DNA of 64,000 nt from Rhodocyclaceae bacterium (GCA_016702335.1 JADJEF010000020.1:620001-684000), one strand, 5' to 3'. Counted from the first letter of the stretch, positions 1-8,843 are shown. Notes: a model not told the origin generated them from the letters alone. Numbers and translations: made by a program.

Positions 1-1
1 G

Positions 2-340
2 GCGATGGGCGGCACGGCTGCGATCTTTCTCGGCCTTTCCAGCTACGCACTGACCACGAAGAAGGATTTCAGCTTCATGGGCGGCTTTCTGATGGTCGGT
101 GTGCTGGTGGCATTTCTGGCCGGCCTGGCGGCGATCTTCTTCGAGATTCAGGCACTGTCGCTCGCCGTGTCCGCCGCCTTTGTGCTGCTGATGTCCGGCC
201 TCATCCTGTTTGAGACCAGCAACATCATCCATGGCGGCGAAACCAACTACGTCATGGCCACTGTTTCGCTGTTCGTGTCCATTTTCAACCTCTTCACGAG
301 CTTGTTGCACCTGCTCGGCTTCGCCGGCAGCGGCGATTAA
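2..340 (+). CDS. Bax inhibitor-1/YccA family membrane protein (5' truncated)
   Basis: Only the C-terminal 112 or so residues are inside the window; the gene begins upstream. The visible part has about four hydrophobic segments and ends in a short soluble tail, as in the BI-1/YccA (UPF0005) family of seven-helix inner-membrane proteins. The family signature around LILFETSNIIHGGETNYV, with an acidic residue in a helix followed by a polar NYV stretch, is present. YccA of E. coli modulates the FtsH protease; that role is family knowledge, not visible here. The reading frame is open from base 2, and the ATG at 5 is internal to the protein. Confidence is high for the family and low for specific function. 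Confidence 0.85.
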   Translation, partial: AMGGTAAIFLGLSSYALTTKKDFSFMGGFLMVGVLVAFLAGLAAIFFEIQALSLAVSAAFVLLMSGLILFETSNIIHGGETNYVMATVSLFVSIFNLFTSLLHLLGFAGSGD

Positions 341-354
341 TCGCGCAGTAGCGC

Positions 355-378
355 CACCCCGGACCATGGTTCGGGGTG
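355..378. terminator. Hairpin between convergent genes
   Basis: A near-perfect inverted repeat (CACCCCG ... CGGGGTG with a self-complementary ACCATGGT centre) lies between the ends of the Bax-inhibitor-like gene and the convergent solute-binding-protein gene. No T-tract follows on either strand, so a terminator role is inferred from position. Confidence 0.4.
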
Positions 379-398
379 CAGATTGCCCCGTGCGCCGG

Positions 399-1646
399 TC
401 AGAGTCCTTTTGCGGCCGCTATCTCTACTTGAATTTGATGGAGCGCCGCATCGACATCGTGCGGAGGGTTCAAAAAGGCTCTGATCCCGTTGAAGACCGG
501 CTTGACCAGCGCCGCATTGGCATCGCGGTCGAAAAAGAACGTGAGACTGGCCGCCTGATCAAGGATCGCGCGCTGGGAGTTCATGAAGGCATCCTTACTC
601 AACGGCACCTGCTTCAACGGAGATATCTGATTGACGCTCTCGTTGTAGGCGTTAAGGTTTGCAGGTTGTGCCAGAAACTTGAGAAAGCGGTGCGCATCGC
701 GGTGGTTTTTCCCCTTCGCCGGGAGTACCAGCACGTCCAGCGGTGCCTCTTCGGTCATGGGCACCTTGCTTACCTGATGGGGAAAAGGAAAAAACCCGAT
801 CTCTTTTTTGATATTGGCGGGAATTTTTGCCCCGGCAAAGCCGCCCATCAGCACCATCCCCACCTGATCTCGATAGAGATAGGGGAACACACCGTCCCAA
901 TCCAGTGCCATGCTGGGCTCGTGGAAATAGCCTTTGTTCAGCAAATCCTTCCACTCGACAAACACCGCCTTGACCCGTGGGTCGGAAAACGGAATTTCGC
1001 CACTGAGCAGTTTCTGGTGAAAGGCGATGCCATTGAGCCGCAGGTTGAGGTAATCAAACCAGGCCGCCGCCGGCCAGCCATTGATCGCACCGACCGCGAA
1101 GGGCGCGATACCGGCGTCCTTGAGGCGCTGACTGATCCGGCGAAAATCGTCTTTGCTGGTGGGTACCGCAATACCCAGTTGCTCGAACAGAGGCTTGCGA
1201 TAAAAGAAGCCCCACGGGTAGTACGACAGCGGAAACCCATAGGTACCACCGTCAATCACCGTCGCGTCCAGCGTCGGTTTGGACATGACAGCACGCAGTC
1301 CGCGCACGGTTTCCCAGTCGATGGGGACGATCAGTTTCTTTGCCGCCATCGCATTAAGTCGCTCACCAGCAAACCAGAACGCGATATCGATGGGTTCTTT
1401 GGCGATGGTGGCTTCGAACTCCGCCTTGTACGTTTCCTGGGGCCACTCACGATTGATCACCTGGATATCGGGGTTTGCCGCAGCGAATCGGTCGACCATG
1501 CTCACCCATGCGGTACGCTGAACACCGCTCGAAATCATGAAATGCACGACCAACTGGCCGGCGAGTGCCTGCCCCACGGACAACGTCAGCAGGGCAAACA
1601 GCGCCAAGTTCGCCGTCAAAGATCGAAGTGTCGTCACGCCCCTCAT
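399..1646 (-). CDS. Extracellular solute-binding protein family 1 (sugar-type ABC transporter)
   Basis: This 415-residue protein has an N-terminal signal peptide (hydrophobic LALFALLTLSVGQALA with an AxA-type cleavage site) and the fold-typical pattern of family 1 periplasmic binding proteins (QETYKAEF, GFPLSYYPWGFFYRKPLFEQLGI, then a mixed C-terminal lobe). It should bind an oligosaccharide or similar solute in the periplasm and deliver it to an ABC permease. No permease or ATPase gene lies beside it, so it is an orphan here; it could instead be the sensor input of a signalling system. The start at 1646 gives a complete signal peptide but has only a weak ribosome binding site. It faces away from the catabolic operon upstream, separated by 373 bases. 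Confidence 0.8.
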   Translation of the reverse strand: MRGVTTLRSLTANLALFALLTLSVGQALAGQLVVHFMISSGVQRTAWVSMVDRFAAANPDIQVINREWPQETYKAEFEATIAKEPIDIAFWFAGERLNAMAAKKLIVPIDWETVRGLRAVMSKPTLDATVIDGGTYGFPLSYYPWGFFYRKPLFEQLGIAVPTSKDDFRRISQRLKDAGIAPFAVGAINGWPAAAWFDYLNLRLNGIAFHQKLLSGEIPFSDPRVKAVFVEWKDLLNKGYFHEPSMALDWDGVFPYLYRDQVGMVLMGGFAGAKIPANIKKEIGFFPFPHQVSKVPMTEEAPLDVLVLPAKGKNHRDAHRFLKFLAQPANLNAYNESVNQISPLKQVPLSKDAFMNSQRAILDQAASLTFFFDRDANAALVKPVFNGIRAFLNPPHDVDAALHQIQVEIAAAKGL

Positions 1647-2019
1647 GCGAGGTGCCTAACTAATCCAGTGAGCAGGGATTGGGTGTTCATGATCGCCTCC
1701 GGGTCGTCTCTCGGAGCAGGGGGCCCGCTCCGGTACCAACTATGATTTTGCGGAATTAAACTACCATCACCGATCGCCGGCAAGCAAAACCTCAGGGCGC
1801 GCGTTCGCCAGTAAAGCGTCGCAGCCTCACCGCTATCCACGCCGCCCCCGGTCGCAGGAAAGCCCTATGACCACTAACCCGCCGCGGTGACTGCCCGTCG
1901 CGACACGCATGTTGCCCGTCACCATCGGGGCGACGAAACCATCAAGGGTGTCCACCGAAGCAACATGGCCTGATCAATCGCCGTGTCACCAGCGCCGACT
2001 TGGGGATTATTTGCTACGG
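1647..2019. other. Gene-poor spacer
   Basis: 373 bases between the solute-binding-protein start and the end of the FAD-dehydrogenase gene. Apart from one copy of the dispersed 27-bp repeat (1979-2005) and the presumed promoter of the binding-protein gene, I see no convincing gene. The short open frames here lack codon structure or homology that I recognise. Confidence 0.5.
1979..2005 (+). repeat. Dispersed 27-bp repeat, copy 1 (intergenic)
   Basis: Matches the consensus GCCGT-N3-RCCAGCGCCGACTT with flanking ATC and GGGGA. It lies just 15 bases beyond the stop codon of the FAD-linked dehydrogenase gene. Confidence 0.9.
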
Positions 2020-3396
2020 TCACACCACCTTACCCGCGTTGAGCATGCCTTTGGGGTCCAGTGCCTGCTTGAGCGTACGCATCAGGGCGATCTCTTCCGG
2101 CGTGCGGCTGATGTGCAACCAGGGCTTCTTTTCCAGGCCAATGCCGTGCTCCGCCGAAACCGAACCACGAAATGCCTCCAGACCGCCATAGACGACCGCC
2201 TCGATCTTGGGCCGCCAGGCCATGTACTGTGCAGGCGGGGCGGGCACAATAAGGTGCAGATTGCCATCGCCCAGATGGCCAAAGATAAACAGCTCGTGCG
2301 TACCAATCGCCTCGGTGAGTGCCGGGCCGAGCCTGGCCGTGTAGTCCTCCATCTTTGCAATGGGCAAGGACACATCAAAAATGATGGGCAGACCGCGCGT
2401 CATCACCGCCTCGACGTTGTCTCGGATCGACCAGAATTCGTGGCAGTCCGCATCAGACTGGGCAATCGCCGCATCGGCGAGCAGCCCGGCCTCGAAGGCT
2501 GATTCCATAGCCTTGTTGAAGCGTTCGGTGTCCATCGCGCGATCCGCCCCCTGGCTCTCAACCAGCGCGTACATCGGATAGTCGCCAGCCACCGGCTGCT
2601 TGCCACCAACGTGGCCACCCGTGAATAGGCGATACGTCGGTTGCCACATCACCTCAAACGCCGAGAGCGTGCCACCGAGGGCGCGGTCCATGTGCTTGAG
2701 AAAGGCTGGCACCCTGGCGAAACTCTCGAAGGCGGCAAAGGCCATATTGGTTGTCGTCGGCTTCTCGCGCAGGCGCAGCACCAGTCGCGTAATGACGCCC
2801 AGCGTGCCCTCCGAACCAATGAACAGGTGCTTGAGATCGTAGCCGGCATTGTTCTTGATCAGTTGATTGAGCGAGGAGATCACGGTACCGTCGGCCAGTA
2901 CTGCTTCAATACCCAGCACCATGTCGCGCGTCATGCCGTAGCGGATCACCCGATTGCCGCCGGCATTGGTTGCGGCGTTGCCGCCGATGGTCGCCGTGCC
3001 GCGCGCGCCGAGATCGAGTGGAAAGGCGAGATCGTGCGTGTCGGCTGCTTCCTGCAGCGCCTGCAAGGTCACGCCGGCCTGTACCTGCGCCACCCGTTGC
3101 AACGGATCGATCAATTCGATAGTGCGCATTAGCTCAAGCGAAACGATCACCTCATCGGGAGCCGCATCACTGCCATGCACGAGACCGGTCAGGCCACCCT
3201 GAGTCACCACCTTGAGACAGTTGGCGTGGCAGTAGCGCAGTACTGCGGAGACTTCCTCGGTGCTGCGCGGGCGCACCAACGCGGCTGCCTTGAGATTGTC
3301 GGGGCGCCACACGCCAGCCGAACGTTGAGCGGTTTCCGCGGCATCCAGTACGCCGCCCTCGCCCACGAGGGCGCGCAGGTTTTCGATCAGGCTCAT
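2020..3396 (-). CDS. FAD-binding 2-hydroxyacid oxidase/dehydrogenase (GlcD/D-lactate dehydrogenase family)
   Basis: The 458-residue protein has an N-terminal PCMH-type FAD-binding domain (VVTQGGLTGLVHGSD near residue 60, GGNAATNAGGNRVIRYG near 138) and a C-terminal FAD-oxidase domain with the metal- and substrate-binding HLGDGNLHL and the late SAEHGIGLEKK motif. This matches glycolate oxidase GlcD, D-lactate dehydrogenase and D-2-hydroxyglutarate dehydrogenase; the sequence does not say which. It oxidises a D-2-hydroxyacid to the 2-oxoacid, passing electrons to FAD. It is the third gene of an operon with the aldolase-like and ThDP-enzyme genes. The start at 3396 is preceded by GAGGGGAA and lies 11 bases after the aldolase stop codon. 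Regulation by the divergent LysR protein is inferred. Confidence 0.85.
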   Translation of the reverse strand: MSLIENLRALVGEGGVLDAAETAQRSAGVWRPDNLKAAALVRPRSTEEVSAVLRYCHANCLKVVTQGGLTGLVHGSDAAPDEVIVSLELMRTIELIDPLQRVAQVQAGVTLQALQEAADTHDLAFPLDLGARGTATIGGNAATNAGGNRVIRYGMTRDMVLGIEAVLADGTVISSLNQLIKNNAGYDLKHLFIGSEGTLGVITRLVLRLREKPTTTNMAFAAFESFARVPAFLKHMDRALGGTLSAFEVMWQPTYRLFTGGHVGGKQPVAGDYPMYALVESQGADRAMDTERFNKAMESAFEAGLLADAAIAQSDADCHEFWSIRDNVEAVMTRGLPIIFDVSLPIAKMEDYTARLGPALTEAIGTHELFIFGHLGDGNLHLIVPAPPAQYMAWRPKIEAVVYGGLEAFRGSVSAEHGIGLEKKPWLHISRTPEEIALMRTLKQALDPKGMLNAGKVV

Positions 3397-3407
3397 GCCA
3401 GTTCCCC

Positions 3408-4163
3408 TCAGTTCTTGTAGCTTGGATCGATCTTGTCCAGCTTGCGCAGCAGCGCCGGCCAGGCAATCATGCCGCCCAGTCCGGCGGTGCCTGTTGCCAG
3501 TACCTTATTGGTGTCGGCCTGAACCGCGTCGGGGATGACAATCAGTTCGCCCCCGGCCTGCGCCGACAACTGAATCTGGCAACTCGTTTCAAAGGCGTAC
3601 ATGGCCAGGAAGGTATCGGGTATGTTTGGCCCAACGGTAAGTAGGCCATGGTTGCGCAACATCAGGAAGGTGTTTTTCCCCAGGTCTTTTTGCAGCCGTG
3701 GCTGCTCGTCGGGGCGCAGCGCCACGCCCTCATAGTCGTGATAGCCCAGCGAGGCCAGGATGTAGGTGGATTGCTGCGAGATGCGCAGTAGCCCACACTG
3801 CTGTGCGCTGACAGCAACGCCGGCGCGCGTGTGGGTGTGCATTACGCAGCCTACGTCAGCTCGGCCTTCGTGAATGCAACTGTGAATAATGAACCCGGCA
3901 GGGTTGACCGGAAAGGGCGAGTCATCCAGCTTGTTGCACTGCTGGTCCACCTTGATCAAGGACGAGGCGGTGATTTCGTCGAACATCACGCCGTAGGGAT
4001 TGATGAGAAAGTGGTGCTCCGGCCCGGGGACGCGCGCGCTGATGTGTGTGAAGACCAGATCGGTCCAGCCGTACAGTGCTGTCAGCCGATACAGGGCGGC
4101 GAGATCAACGCGGGTCTGCCACTCTTGGGCGCTGACCTTGTCTTTGAGCGAGGGGATGTTCAT
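3408..4163 (-). CDS. Class II aldolase/adducin family protein
   Basis: This 251-residue protein has the class II aldolase fold signature: a zinc-binding HTHTRAG segment around residue 109, an earlier acidic residue in the EGRADVGCVMH region, and NHGLLTVGPN near residue 167. Family members include fuculose-phosphate aldolase, ribulose-phosphate epimerase AraD and decarboxylases of hydroxyacids. The substrate is not evident. It sits between the ThDP enzyme (29 bases upstream) and the FAD dehydrogenase, suggesting the three act on one branched or hydroxylated acid substrate. The start is supported by GGAGAACC upstream of the ATG at 4163. Confidence 0.85.
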   Translation of the reverse strand: MNIPSLKDKVSAQEWQTRVDLAALYRLTALYGWTDLVFTHISARVPGPEHHFLINPYGVMFDEITASSLIKVDQQCNKLDDSPFPVNPAGFIIHSCIHEGRADVGCVMHTHTRAGVAVSAQQCGLLRISQQSTYILASLGYHDYEGVALRPDEQPRLQKDLGKNTFLMLRNHGLLTVGPNIPDTFLAMYAFETSCQIQLSAQAGGELIVIPDAVQADTNKVLATGTAGLGGMIAWPALLRKLDKIDPSYKN

Positions 4164-4192
4164 GAGGTTCTCCTTGGCTTTTGTCTGGCTGA

Positions 4193-5743
4193 TTAAATCA
4201 CTACTTCGATGAGGCGGGGACCGCGCTGCTTCATCGCCGCCCCGTACTGATCGGCAAACTCTTCAGCCGTGGTGGCACGACTCGCTTCGACGCCCATGCC
4301 CCGGGCAATATTTGTCCAGGTCATGGTCGGATTGTGCAGATCGAGCATAGTCATGGCCTTGGGGCCGGCACCGATGGCGGTGGCGCCGGTGCGCTGCAGC
4401 TCGATATTGAGAATGGCATACGAGCTGTTGTTATAGATCACCGTGGTGACGTCGAGGTTCTCACGGGCCATGGACCAAAGTGCCTGCATGGTCATCGCCG
4501 CGCCGCCATCGCCCATCGGGCAGATCACCTTGCGCTCGGGGGCGGCAATAGCGGCCCCGACCGCGAGCGGCAAGCCTTGACCAATCGAGCCGCCGGTCAG
4601 CGGCAGATGCGTGTGCGGACGACCCTTGGCCATGGTCAGCAGCAGCGGGAAGCACGAGGTCGCCGCCTCTTCGGCAAAGATGGCGTTCTCGGGCGTCAGT
4701 TGCGCGATCACCTGCGCTACGCTGACGATATTCAGCGCGCCGGCGGGCATGGGCGGCAAGTCCAGCGGCACGCGGATCGGGGAGCTCGCCGGCGCGCCCA
4801 GTGCATCGGCGAGATTCGTCAGCGCGCCGACAGCGTCTTCGTGCGGGTGGGCCAGATAGTTGATCTGACAGGTCTCGGGCGAGCACCAACTGGGCTTGCC
4901 CGGATACGCAAAGAACGATACCGGCGGCTTGCTGCCGACGAGAATGAGTTGCTCGACCGGCTTGAGAAAATCGACGATCTGCTCGGCAAAATAGGGAATG
5001 CGTTCGACCGGCACGCGCCCAGCGCCCAACTCGATGTGCGGCGCAAAGGTGTCGCAGAGAAGTCGTGCGCCGGTCTTCGCTTGCACGCGCCCCGCCGCCT
5101 CCAGACCTTCGCCGTGCAACGCACGGCCGCGCAGCAGTAACGCGCTCTTCTTGCCGTTGGCGAGCAGCTTGGCGATATCGTCAATCGTATCGGCGCTGAC
5201 CATCGCCGGCCCGATATCGGGCAGCATGGAAGCCGCGCGCTCGGCCGGGTTCCACGCTGTATCGGCGGGCAATATGAGGCTAGCCACGCCACCGGGTGCC
5301 GAGCGTGCCGCCTGCACGGCACGGGCGACATCGGCGGCCACTGTTTGCGAATTCTTTGCTTCGTGAATCCACGCCGAGACCGGGCGGGCAAAGCCGACAA
5401 TGTCCGAGGTCAGCAGCGCGTCGTATTGCAGGTGATAGGTGGCATGGTCGCCAATCACATTGACAATGGGCGTTTGCGCGCGGCGTGCGTTGTGCAGATT
5501 CGACAGGCCGTTGGCAAGCCCCGGGCCGAGATGCAGCAGGGTCGCAGCGGGTTTGCCGGCGATGCGGCCATAGCCGTCGGCGGCACCGGTCACGACATTT
5601 TCTTGCAGGCAGAGTACCGCGCGCATTTCGGGTGCCGAATCGAGCGCCGCGACAAAGTGCATCTCCGACGTACCCGGATTGCCAAAGCAGACATCGACAC
5701 CACAATTGACCAGGGTTTTTACCAGCGACTGCGCACCATTCAT
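4193..5743 (-). CDS. Thiamine-diphosphate enzyme, acetolactate synthase/benzoylformate decarboxylase type
   Basis: The 516-residue protein has the three ThDP-enzyme domains: an N-terminal PYR domain with CFGNPGTSEMHF and the catalytic Glu region (CLQENVVTGAADGYGR), a central domain, and a C-terminal PP domain with the ThDP/Mg motif GDGGAAMTMQALWSM ending in NNSSYAIL. The GNPGTSE start resembles MdlC-like 2-oxoacid decarboxylases more than true IlvB, and no small regulatory subunit follows. I chose ATG 5743 because GGAGGAAG lies seven bases upstream; an in-frame codon at 5836 would overlap the divergent regulator. It leads the operon and probably decarboxylates or ligates the 2-oxoacid made by the downstream dehydrogenase; this is inference. 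Confidence 0.8.
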   Translation of the reverse strand: MNGAQSLVKTLVNCGVDVCFGNPGTSEMHFVAALDSAPEMRAVLCLQENVVTGAADGYGRIAGKPAATLLHLGPGLANGLSNLHNARRAQTPIVNVIGDHATYHLQYDALLTSDIVGFARPVSAWIHEAKNSQTVAADVARAVQAARSAPGGVASLILPADTAWNPAERAASMLPDIGPAMVSADTIDDIAKLLANGKKSALLLRGRALHGEGLEAAGRVQAKTGARLLCDTFAPHIELGAGRVPVERIPYFAEQIVDFLKPVEQLILVGSKPPVSFFAYPGKPSWCSPETCQINYLAHPHEDAVGALTNLADALGAPASSPIRVPLDLPPMPAGALNIVSVAQVIAQLTPENAIFAEEAATSCFPLLLTMAKGRPHTHLPLTGGSIGQGLPLAVGAAIAAPERKVICPMGDGGAAMTMQALWSMARENLDVTTVIYNNSSYAILNIELQRTGATAIGAGPKAMTMLDLHNPTMTWTNIARGMGVEASRATTAEEFADQYGAAMKQRGPRLIEVVI

Positions 5744-5854
5744 GATTCTTCCTCCGGGTTTGATTGATGTGATGAGTGCAGTATGGACATCATTCATAAA
5801 TTCATCCAACGCATTTTCTGACTCGTATTGATGCATCTACCGCATAATCAAGAC
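5744..5854. promoter_or_regulatory. Divergent promoter region with ATTCAT direct repeat
   Basis: The 111-base space between the divergent ThDP-enzyme and LysR genes is AT-rich compared with its surroundings. It holds two ATTCAT hexamers in direct repeat (5792-5797 and 5800-5805). A LysR protein usually binds such a shared intergenic region and activates the divergent operon; the exact operator is not proven. Confidence 0.5.
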
Positions 5855-6769
5855 ATGGACCTGCGCCACCTCCATCACCTCTTGCTGCTCGCCGATGAGC
5901 TCAACTTCAGTCGCGCCGCCGAGCGCGCCCACCTTACGCAATCGGCGTTTTCGCGCAGCATTCAGGCGGCGGAAACCTTGGCCGGGGTAAAGTTCTTCGA
6001 CCGCACCCAGCGCTCGGTAAAGCCCACGGCCGTGGGCGTACGCATCATCGAACGCGGGCGGCGCATTCTGGCCGAGGCCAAAGACCTGGATCGCGAAATC
6101 ACATTTCTCGAACAGGGTGTTTCTGGTCATTTGCGCATCGGTGCCGGCGCGACGGTGGCGGCGAGCATACTTTCCGGCGTCACCGCCGCCTTTCATCGCC
6201 AGCATCCGCAGGTCACGCTCACCATCGAAGTCAGTCACTGGAGCATGTTGCGTGATGACCTGCTGGCTGAGCGAATTGATTTCTTTATTTCCGACACCAG
6301 CGAGCTTGCGGGTGATGAGCAATTGCGTATCGAGCATCTTCCCGCCCCTGAGGGCTCGTTGTTCTGCCGTCCGGAACACCCGCTGTTGGCCACCCCGATC
6401 ACTCGCGAGCGGCTGCGCGCCTGCGAGTTCACCGGCACCCCCCTGCCGCAAGCCGCGGCCAGACAGCTTCGGCAATTGCTGGGGCGCGAACACGATACCG
6501 CCGCACTGCTCGCGGTCGAGTGCAACAACATGGATGTACTGCGTCGGCTGACCATCGATACCGAGGCCATTCTTGTCACCTTGCGTCTGGCCGTCGCAAC
6601 AGAGCTCAGCACGGGCCACCTGATCGACGTATGGCCCCACCTGCCCAAGGCCATTACCCGCGGCACCCGCCTGACCAGCGCCTGGGGCATTGTGCGTCAG
6701 GCAGGCCGTACGCAAAGCCCGGCCGCCGCTCGCTTCATGGCGTTCATCAGCCAGGTGTTTGAACGCTAG
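5855..6769 (+). CDS. LysR-family transcriptional regulator
   Basis: A 304-residue LysR regulator. The N-terminal winged helix-turn-helix is clear (MDLRHLHHLLLLADELNFSRAAERAHLTQSAFSRSI), followed by a linker helix and a periplasmic-binding-protein-like effector domain to the C terminus. ATG 5855 gives the canonical LysR N terminus; the upstream ATGs at 5828/5831 add an atypical short leader. It is divergent from the ThDP-enzyme operon and is its likely regulator, probably responding to a substrate or intermediate of that pathway. Confidence 0.88.
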   Translation: MDLRHLHHLLLLADELNFSRAAERAHLTQSAFSRSIQAAETLAGVKFFDRTQRSVKPTAVGVRIIERGRRILAEAKDLDREITFLEQGVSGHLRIGAGATVAASILSGVTAAFHRQHPQVTLTIEVSHWSMLRDDLLAERIDFFISDTSELAGDEQLRIEHLPAPEGSLFCRPEHPLLATPITRERLRACEFTGTPLPQAAARQLRQLLGREHDTAALLAVECNNMDVLRRLTIDTEAILVTLRLAVATELSTGHLIDVWPHLPKAITRGTRLTSAWGIVRQAGRTQSPAAARFMAFISQVFER

Positions 6770-6855
6770 GGTGGGTACGGCGATCATGGAGTTGCTGTAT
6801 CGTGCGCGGGCAAGATCCCCATCCAACCCAGCTTAAAAACTCAGGAGTGATTTAT

Positions 6856-7236
6856 ATGTTCAGCCACGTCATGGTCGGCACCAACGATCTCGAAAAATCC
6901 AAAAAGTTCTATGACGCCGTGCTCGGCGCACTGGGCATTCCGCCCGGTCGGCAAGACGACAAGGGCCGTGTTTTCTACAGGACCCCGACCGGAGTCTTTG
7001 CGGTAACCAAACCGATCAATGGCCAATCCGCCACGCCCGCCAACGGCGGCACCATCGGCTTTGCGGCTGCCAGCCCGGAAGCCGCCGACGCCTGGCATGC
7101 GGCCGGGGTCGCCAATGGCGGCCGCACCTGCGAAGACCCGCCCGGGGTACGCTCGGGCGGCATGGTCAAAATGTACCTCGCCTATCTGCGCGACCCGGAC
7201 GACAACAAGATCTGTGCGTTGTTTCGCATGAGCTGA
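6856..7236 (+). CDS. VOC-family (glyoxalase/dioxygenase-fold) protein
   Basis: A 126-residue single vicinal-oxygen-chelate domain protein: MFSHVMVGTNDLEKSKKFYDAVLG is a typical first beta-alpha unit, and LRDPDDNKICALFRMS the last strand with DPDxN. Such proteins bind a metal and act as glyoxalases, dioxygenases, fosfomycin-resistance or binding proteins; the specific reaction cannot be read. The start at 6856 is preceded by AGGAG at 6843-6847. It lies 86 bases after the LysR gene on the same strand and may or may not be co-transcribed. Confidence 0.8.
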   Translation: MFSHVMVGTNDLEKSKKFYDAVLGALGIPPGRQDDKGRVFYRTPTGVFAVTKPINGQSATPANGGTIGFAAASPEAADAWHAAGVANGGRTCEDPPGVRSGGMVKMYLAYLRDPDDNKICALFRMS

Positions 7237-7444
7237 GTACCCTTTGTGCCACCGCGCCCTGGTCGTCGCAAACACGGGGGCGGTGTAGTCGCCGCCCGCG
7301 CGCACGGTCAGCGAAGCCGATCTGACCACCCTGCACACCAACGCGATGCGCTACCGATAAAGACCCTGATTTAAACAGGGCGGAAAATTCATTTGCATGG
7401 GTCGCGCTCTCGGTTATGCTTGTCGGCCGTTCTTCAATCACGTC

Positions 7445-7879
7445 ATGCCAGTGCTTCCGAAAAACTACGATTGGCATCCTGACTACAGCGTCGGCATCCC
7501 TGCGCTGGATGCTCAGCACAAGCGCCTGCTCCAGTTGTGCCAGCGCATTTCGTCGTGCACCATTCACCCCATACCCGAGGGCTACGATGTGTTGCACTAC
7601 ATTCTGCGCGACATGGCAAACTACGCTGAAGAGCACTTTCGCAGCGAGGAGCAGGTCTTGCGCGACATGCACTTTCCGGATCTGGAGAAGCACCTCGCCG
7701 AGCACCGTGTCTATGAAGCCAAGTTATCGGAGTTTCTCGCTTCCCTGAGTGCACACCATCACGAACCGGAGCAGTTGGCAAAGTTCCTGGGCAGTTGGTG
7801 GGTGGGTCACATTCTGCACTCCGATATGGACTACGCCGCGTACTACAAGAGCGCTGCTCCATGCGTATCAGGCAGCTGA
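7445..7879 (+). CDS. Bacteriohemerythrin
   Basis: The 144-residue protein carries the di-iron ligand pattern of hemerythrins: a first His in NYDWHP, DAQHKRL, the HFRSEE segment, HLAEHRVYE, and a final HILHSDMDYAAY with His and Asp. The length is that of stand-alone bacterial hemerythrins, which bind O2 in the cytoplasm for sensing or delivery, often to respiratory or redox enzymes. ATG 7445 begins right at the conserved domain; an upstream ATG at 7397 would add 16 atypical residues. The thioesterase gene follows after seven bases, so the two are probably co-transcribed. Confidence 0.85.
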   Translation: MPVLPKNYDWHPDYSVGIPALDAQHKRLLQLCQRISSCTIHPIPEGYDVLHYILRDMANYAEEHFRSEEQVLRDMHFPDLEKHLAEHRVYEAKLSEFLASLSAHHHEPEQLAKFLGSWWVGHILHSDMDYAAYYKSAAPCVSGS

Positions 7880-7886
7880 CCATAGC

Positions 7887-8324
7887 GTGACGACACCCCT
7901 TCGCCAACTCGGCCGCGGCGACTTTGTCGAGTTCCAGACCATCACCACACGCTGGATGGACAACGATGTCTATGGTCACGTGAACAACGTGAACTACTAC
8001 AGTTATTTCGACACGGCGGTGAATCGCTACCTGATCGAGGCCGGCGCACTCGACATTCATGCAGGCGCGGTAGTCGGTCTGGTCGTTGAAACCTCGTGCA
8101 GCTATTTCAGCCCGCTGGCCTTTCCCGACAGGGTTACCGCCGGTATTCGCGTGGCCAGGATCGGACGCTCAAGCGTGCGTTACGAGGTCGGACTGTTTCG
8201 CAATGACGACGACGCCGTGTCGGCGGCCGGCCACTTCATTCATGTGTATGTGGAGCGCGTGAGCAACACGCCGACCGAACTACCGGCGGCGCTGCGCGCA
8301 GCCACGGAACATCTGGCGCGCTGA
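7887..8324 (+). CDS. Acyl-CoA thioesterase, YbgC/4-hydroxybenzoyl-CoA thioesterase family
   Basis: A 145-residue hot-dog-fold thioesterase: TTRWMDNDVYGHVNNVNYYSYFDTAVNRYL is the signature segment with the catalytic Asp of the FcbC/YbgC group. It should hydrolyse a short or aromatic acyl-CoA in the cytoplasm. I chose GTG 7887, seven bases after the hemerythrin stop, because upstream in-frame starts lie inside the hemerythrin gene and encode non-conserved sequence. The gene ends 16 bases before the convergent DUF1499 gene. Confidence 0.82.
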   Translation: MTTPLRQLGRGDFVEFQTITTRWMDNDVYGHVNNVNYYSYFDTAVNRYLIEAGALDIHAGAVVGLVVETSCSYFSPLAFPDRVTAGIRVARIGRSSVRYEVGLFRNDDDAVSAAGHFIHVYVERVSNTPTELPAALRAATEHLAR

Positions 8325-8340
8325 ACCTCGCCAGATCCGT

Positions 8341-8820
8341 CTAACGTATCGCGGCCAGGTAGTCCGCGCGGATCGCCTCAACGCGCGTGCGATTCGCGCC
8401 GAAGTCTTCGCGCCCCAGGCGACTGGCGCTGCGCACTTCGATGGTGCCATCTTTCGTATTGATCACGAACTCGACATCATCGACAAACTTCAGCCAGCGG
8501 GTCTGAGCCTGGGCGTACAGGTAATCGGCACGTTGCTCGATCACGACCATGCCCGGCATGGCTTGCAGCACCGACACCAAGGCTTCCATTGAGCTGACCG
8601 GATCGCCATTTTTCAGCGGCAAGGGAGCAATTTTCGCGTAGTCGATCTGCGCATGTCCGGGATACATCGCTGCCTGACTACTTACGCTGTTGCGGGTCGT
8701 GGAGGGGGGCTTGAGCTGCCCTTCCCTGACGCCCAGATCGTCCGGTCGTGTGCCATTGAGCACGCCAAACTGGATCGCCACCAACAGCCCCACAATTGAA
8801 ACAGTTAGCACGACGAACAC
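8341..8820 (-). CDS. DUF1499 family protein with N-terminal membrane anchor
   Basis: About 159 residues: an N-terminal hydrophobic segment (VVLTVSIVGLLVAIQFGVL) then a soluble domain of the DUF1499 type (SSQAAMYPGHAQIDYAKIAPLPL, YLYAQAQTRWLKFVDDVEFVI, EVRSASRLGREDFGANRTRVEAIR). Function is unknown; members are often annotated as lipoproteins or membrane-anchored proteins. GTG 8820 starts right at the membrane segment; GTG 8886 is an alternative and would overlap the end of the response-regulator gene by 43 bases. Co-transcription with that gene is likely. Confidence 0.7.
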   Translation of the reverse strand: MFVVLTVSIVGLLVAIQFGVLNGTRPDDLGVREGQLKPPSTTRNSVSSQAAMYPGHAQIDYAKIAPLPLKNGDPVSSMEALVSVLQAMPGMVVIEQRADYLYAQAQTRWLKFVDDVEFVINTKDGTIEVRSASRLGREDFGANRTRVEAIRADYLAAIR

Positions 8821-8843
8821 GGTTCTACCGATTTCGGAACAGG

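Noticed and set aside
210..1745. Long open frame (511 codons) on the plus strand opposite the solute-binding protein
   Set aside because: It mirrors the codon structure of the minus-strand gene, has no recognisable domain, and the opposite strand encodes a complete protein with signal peptide.
1643..1840. 65-codon minus-strand frame upstream of the solute-binding protein
   Set aside because: No ribosome binding site or recognisable sequence; likely promoter DNA.
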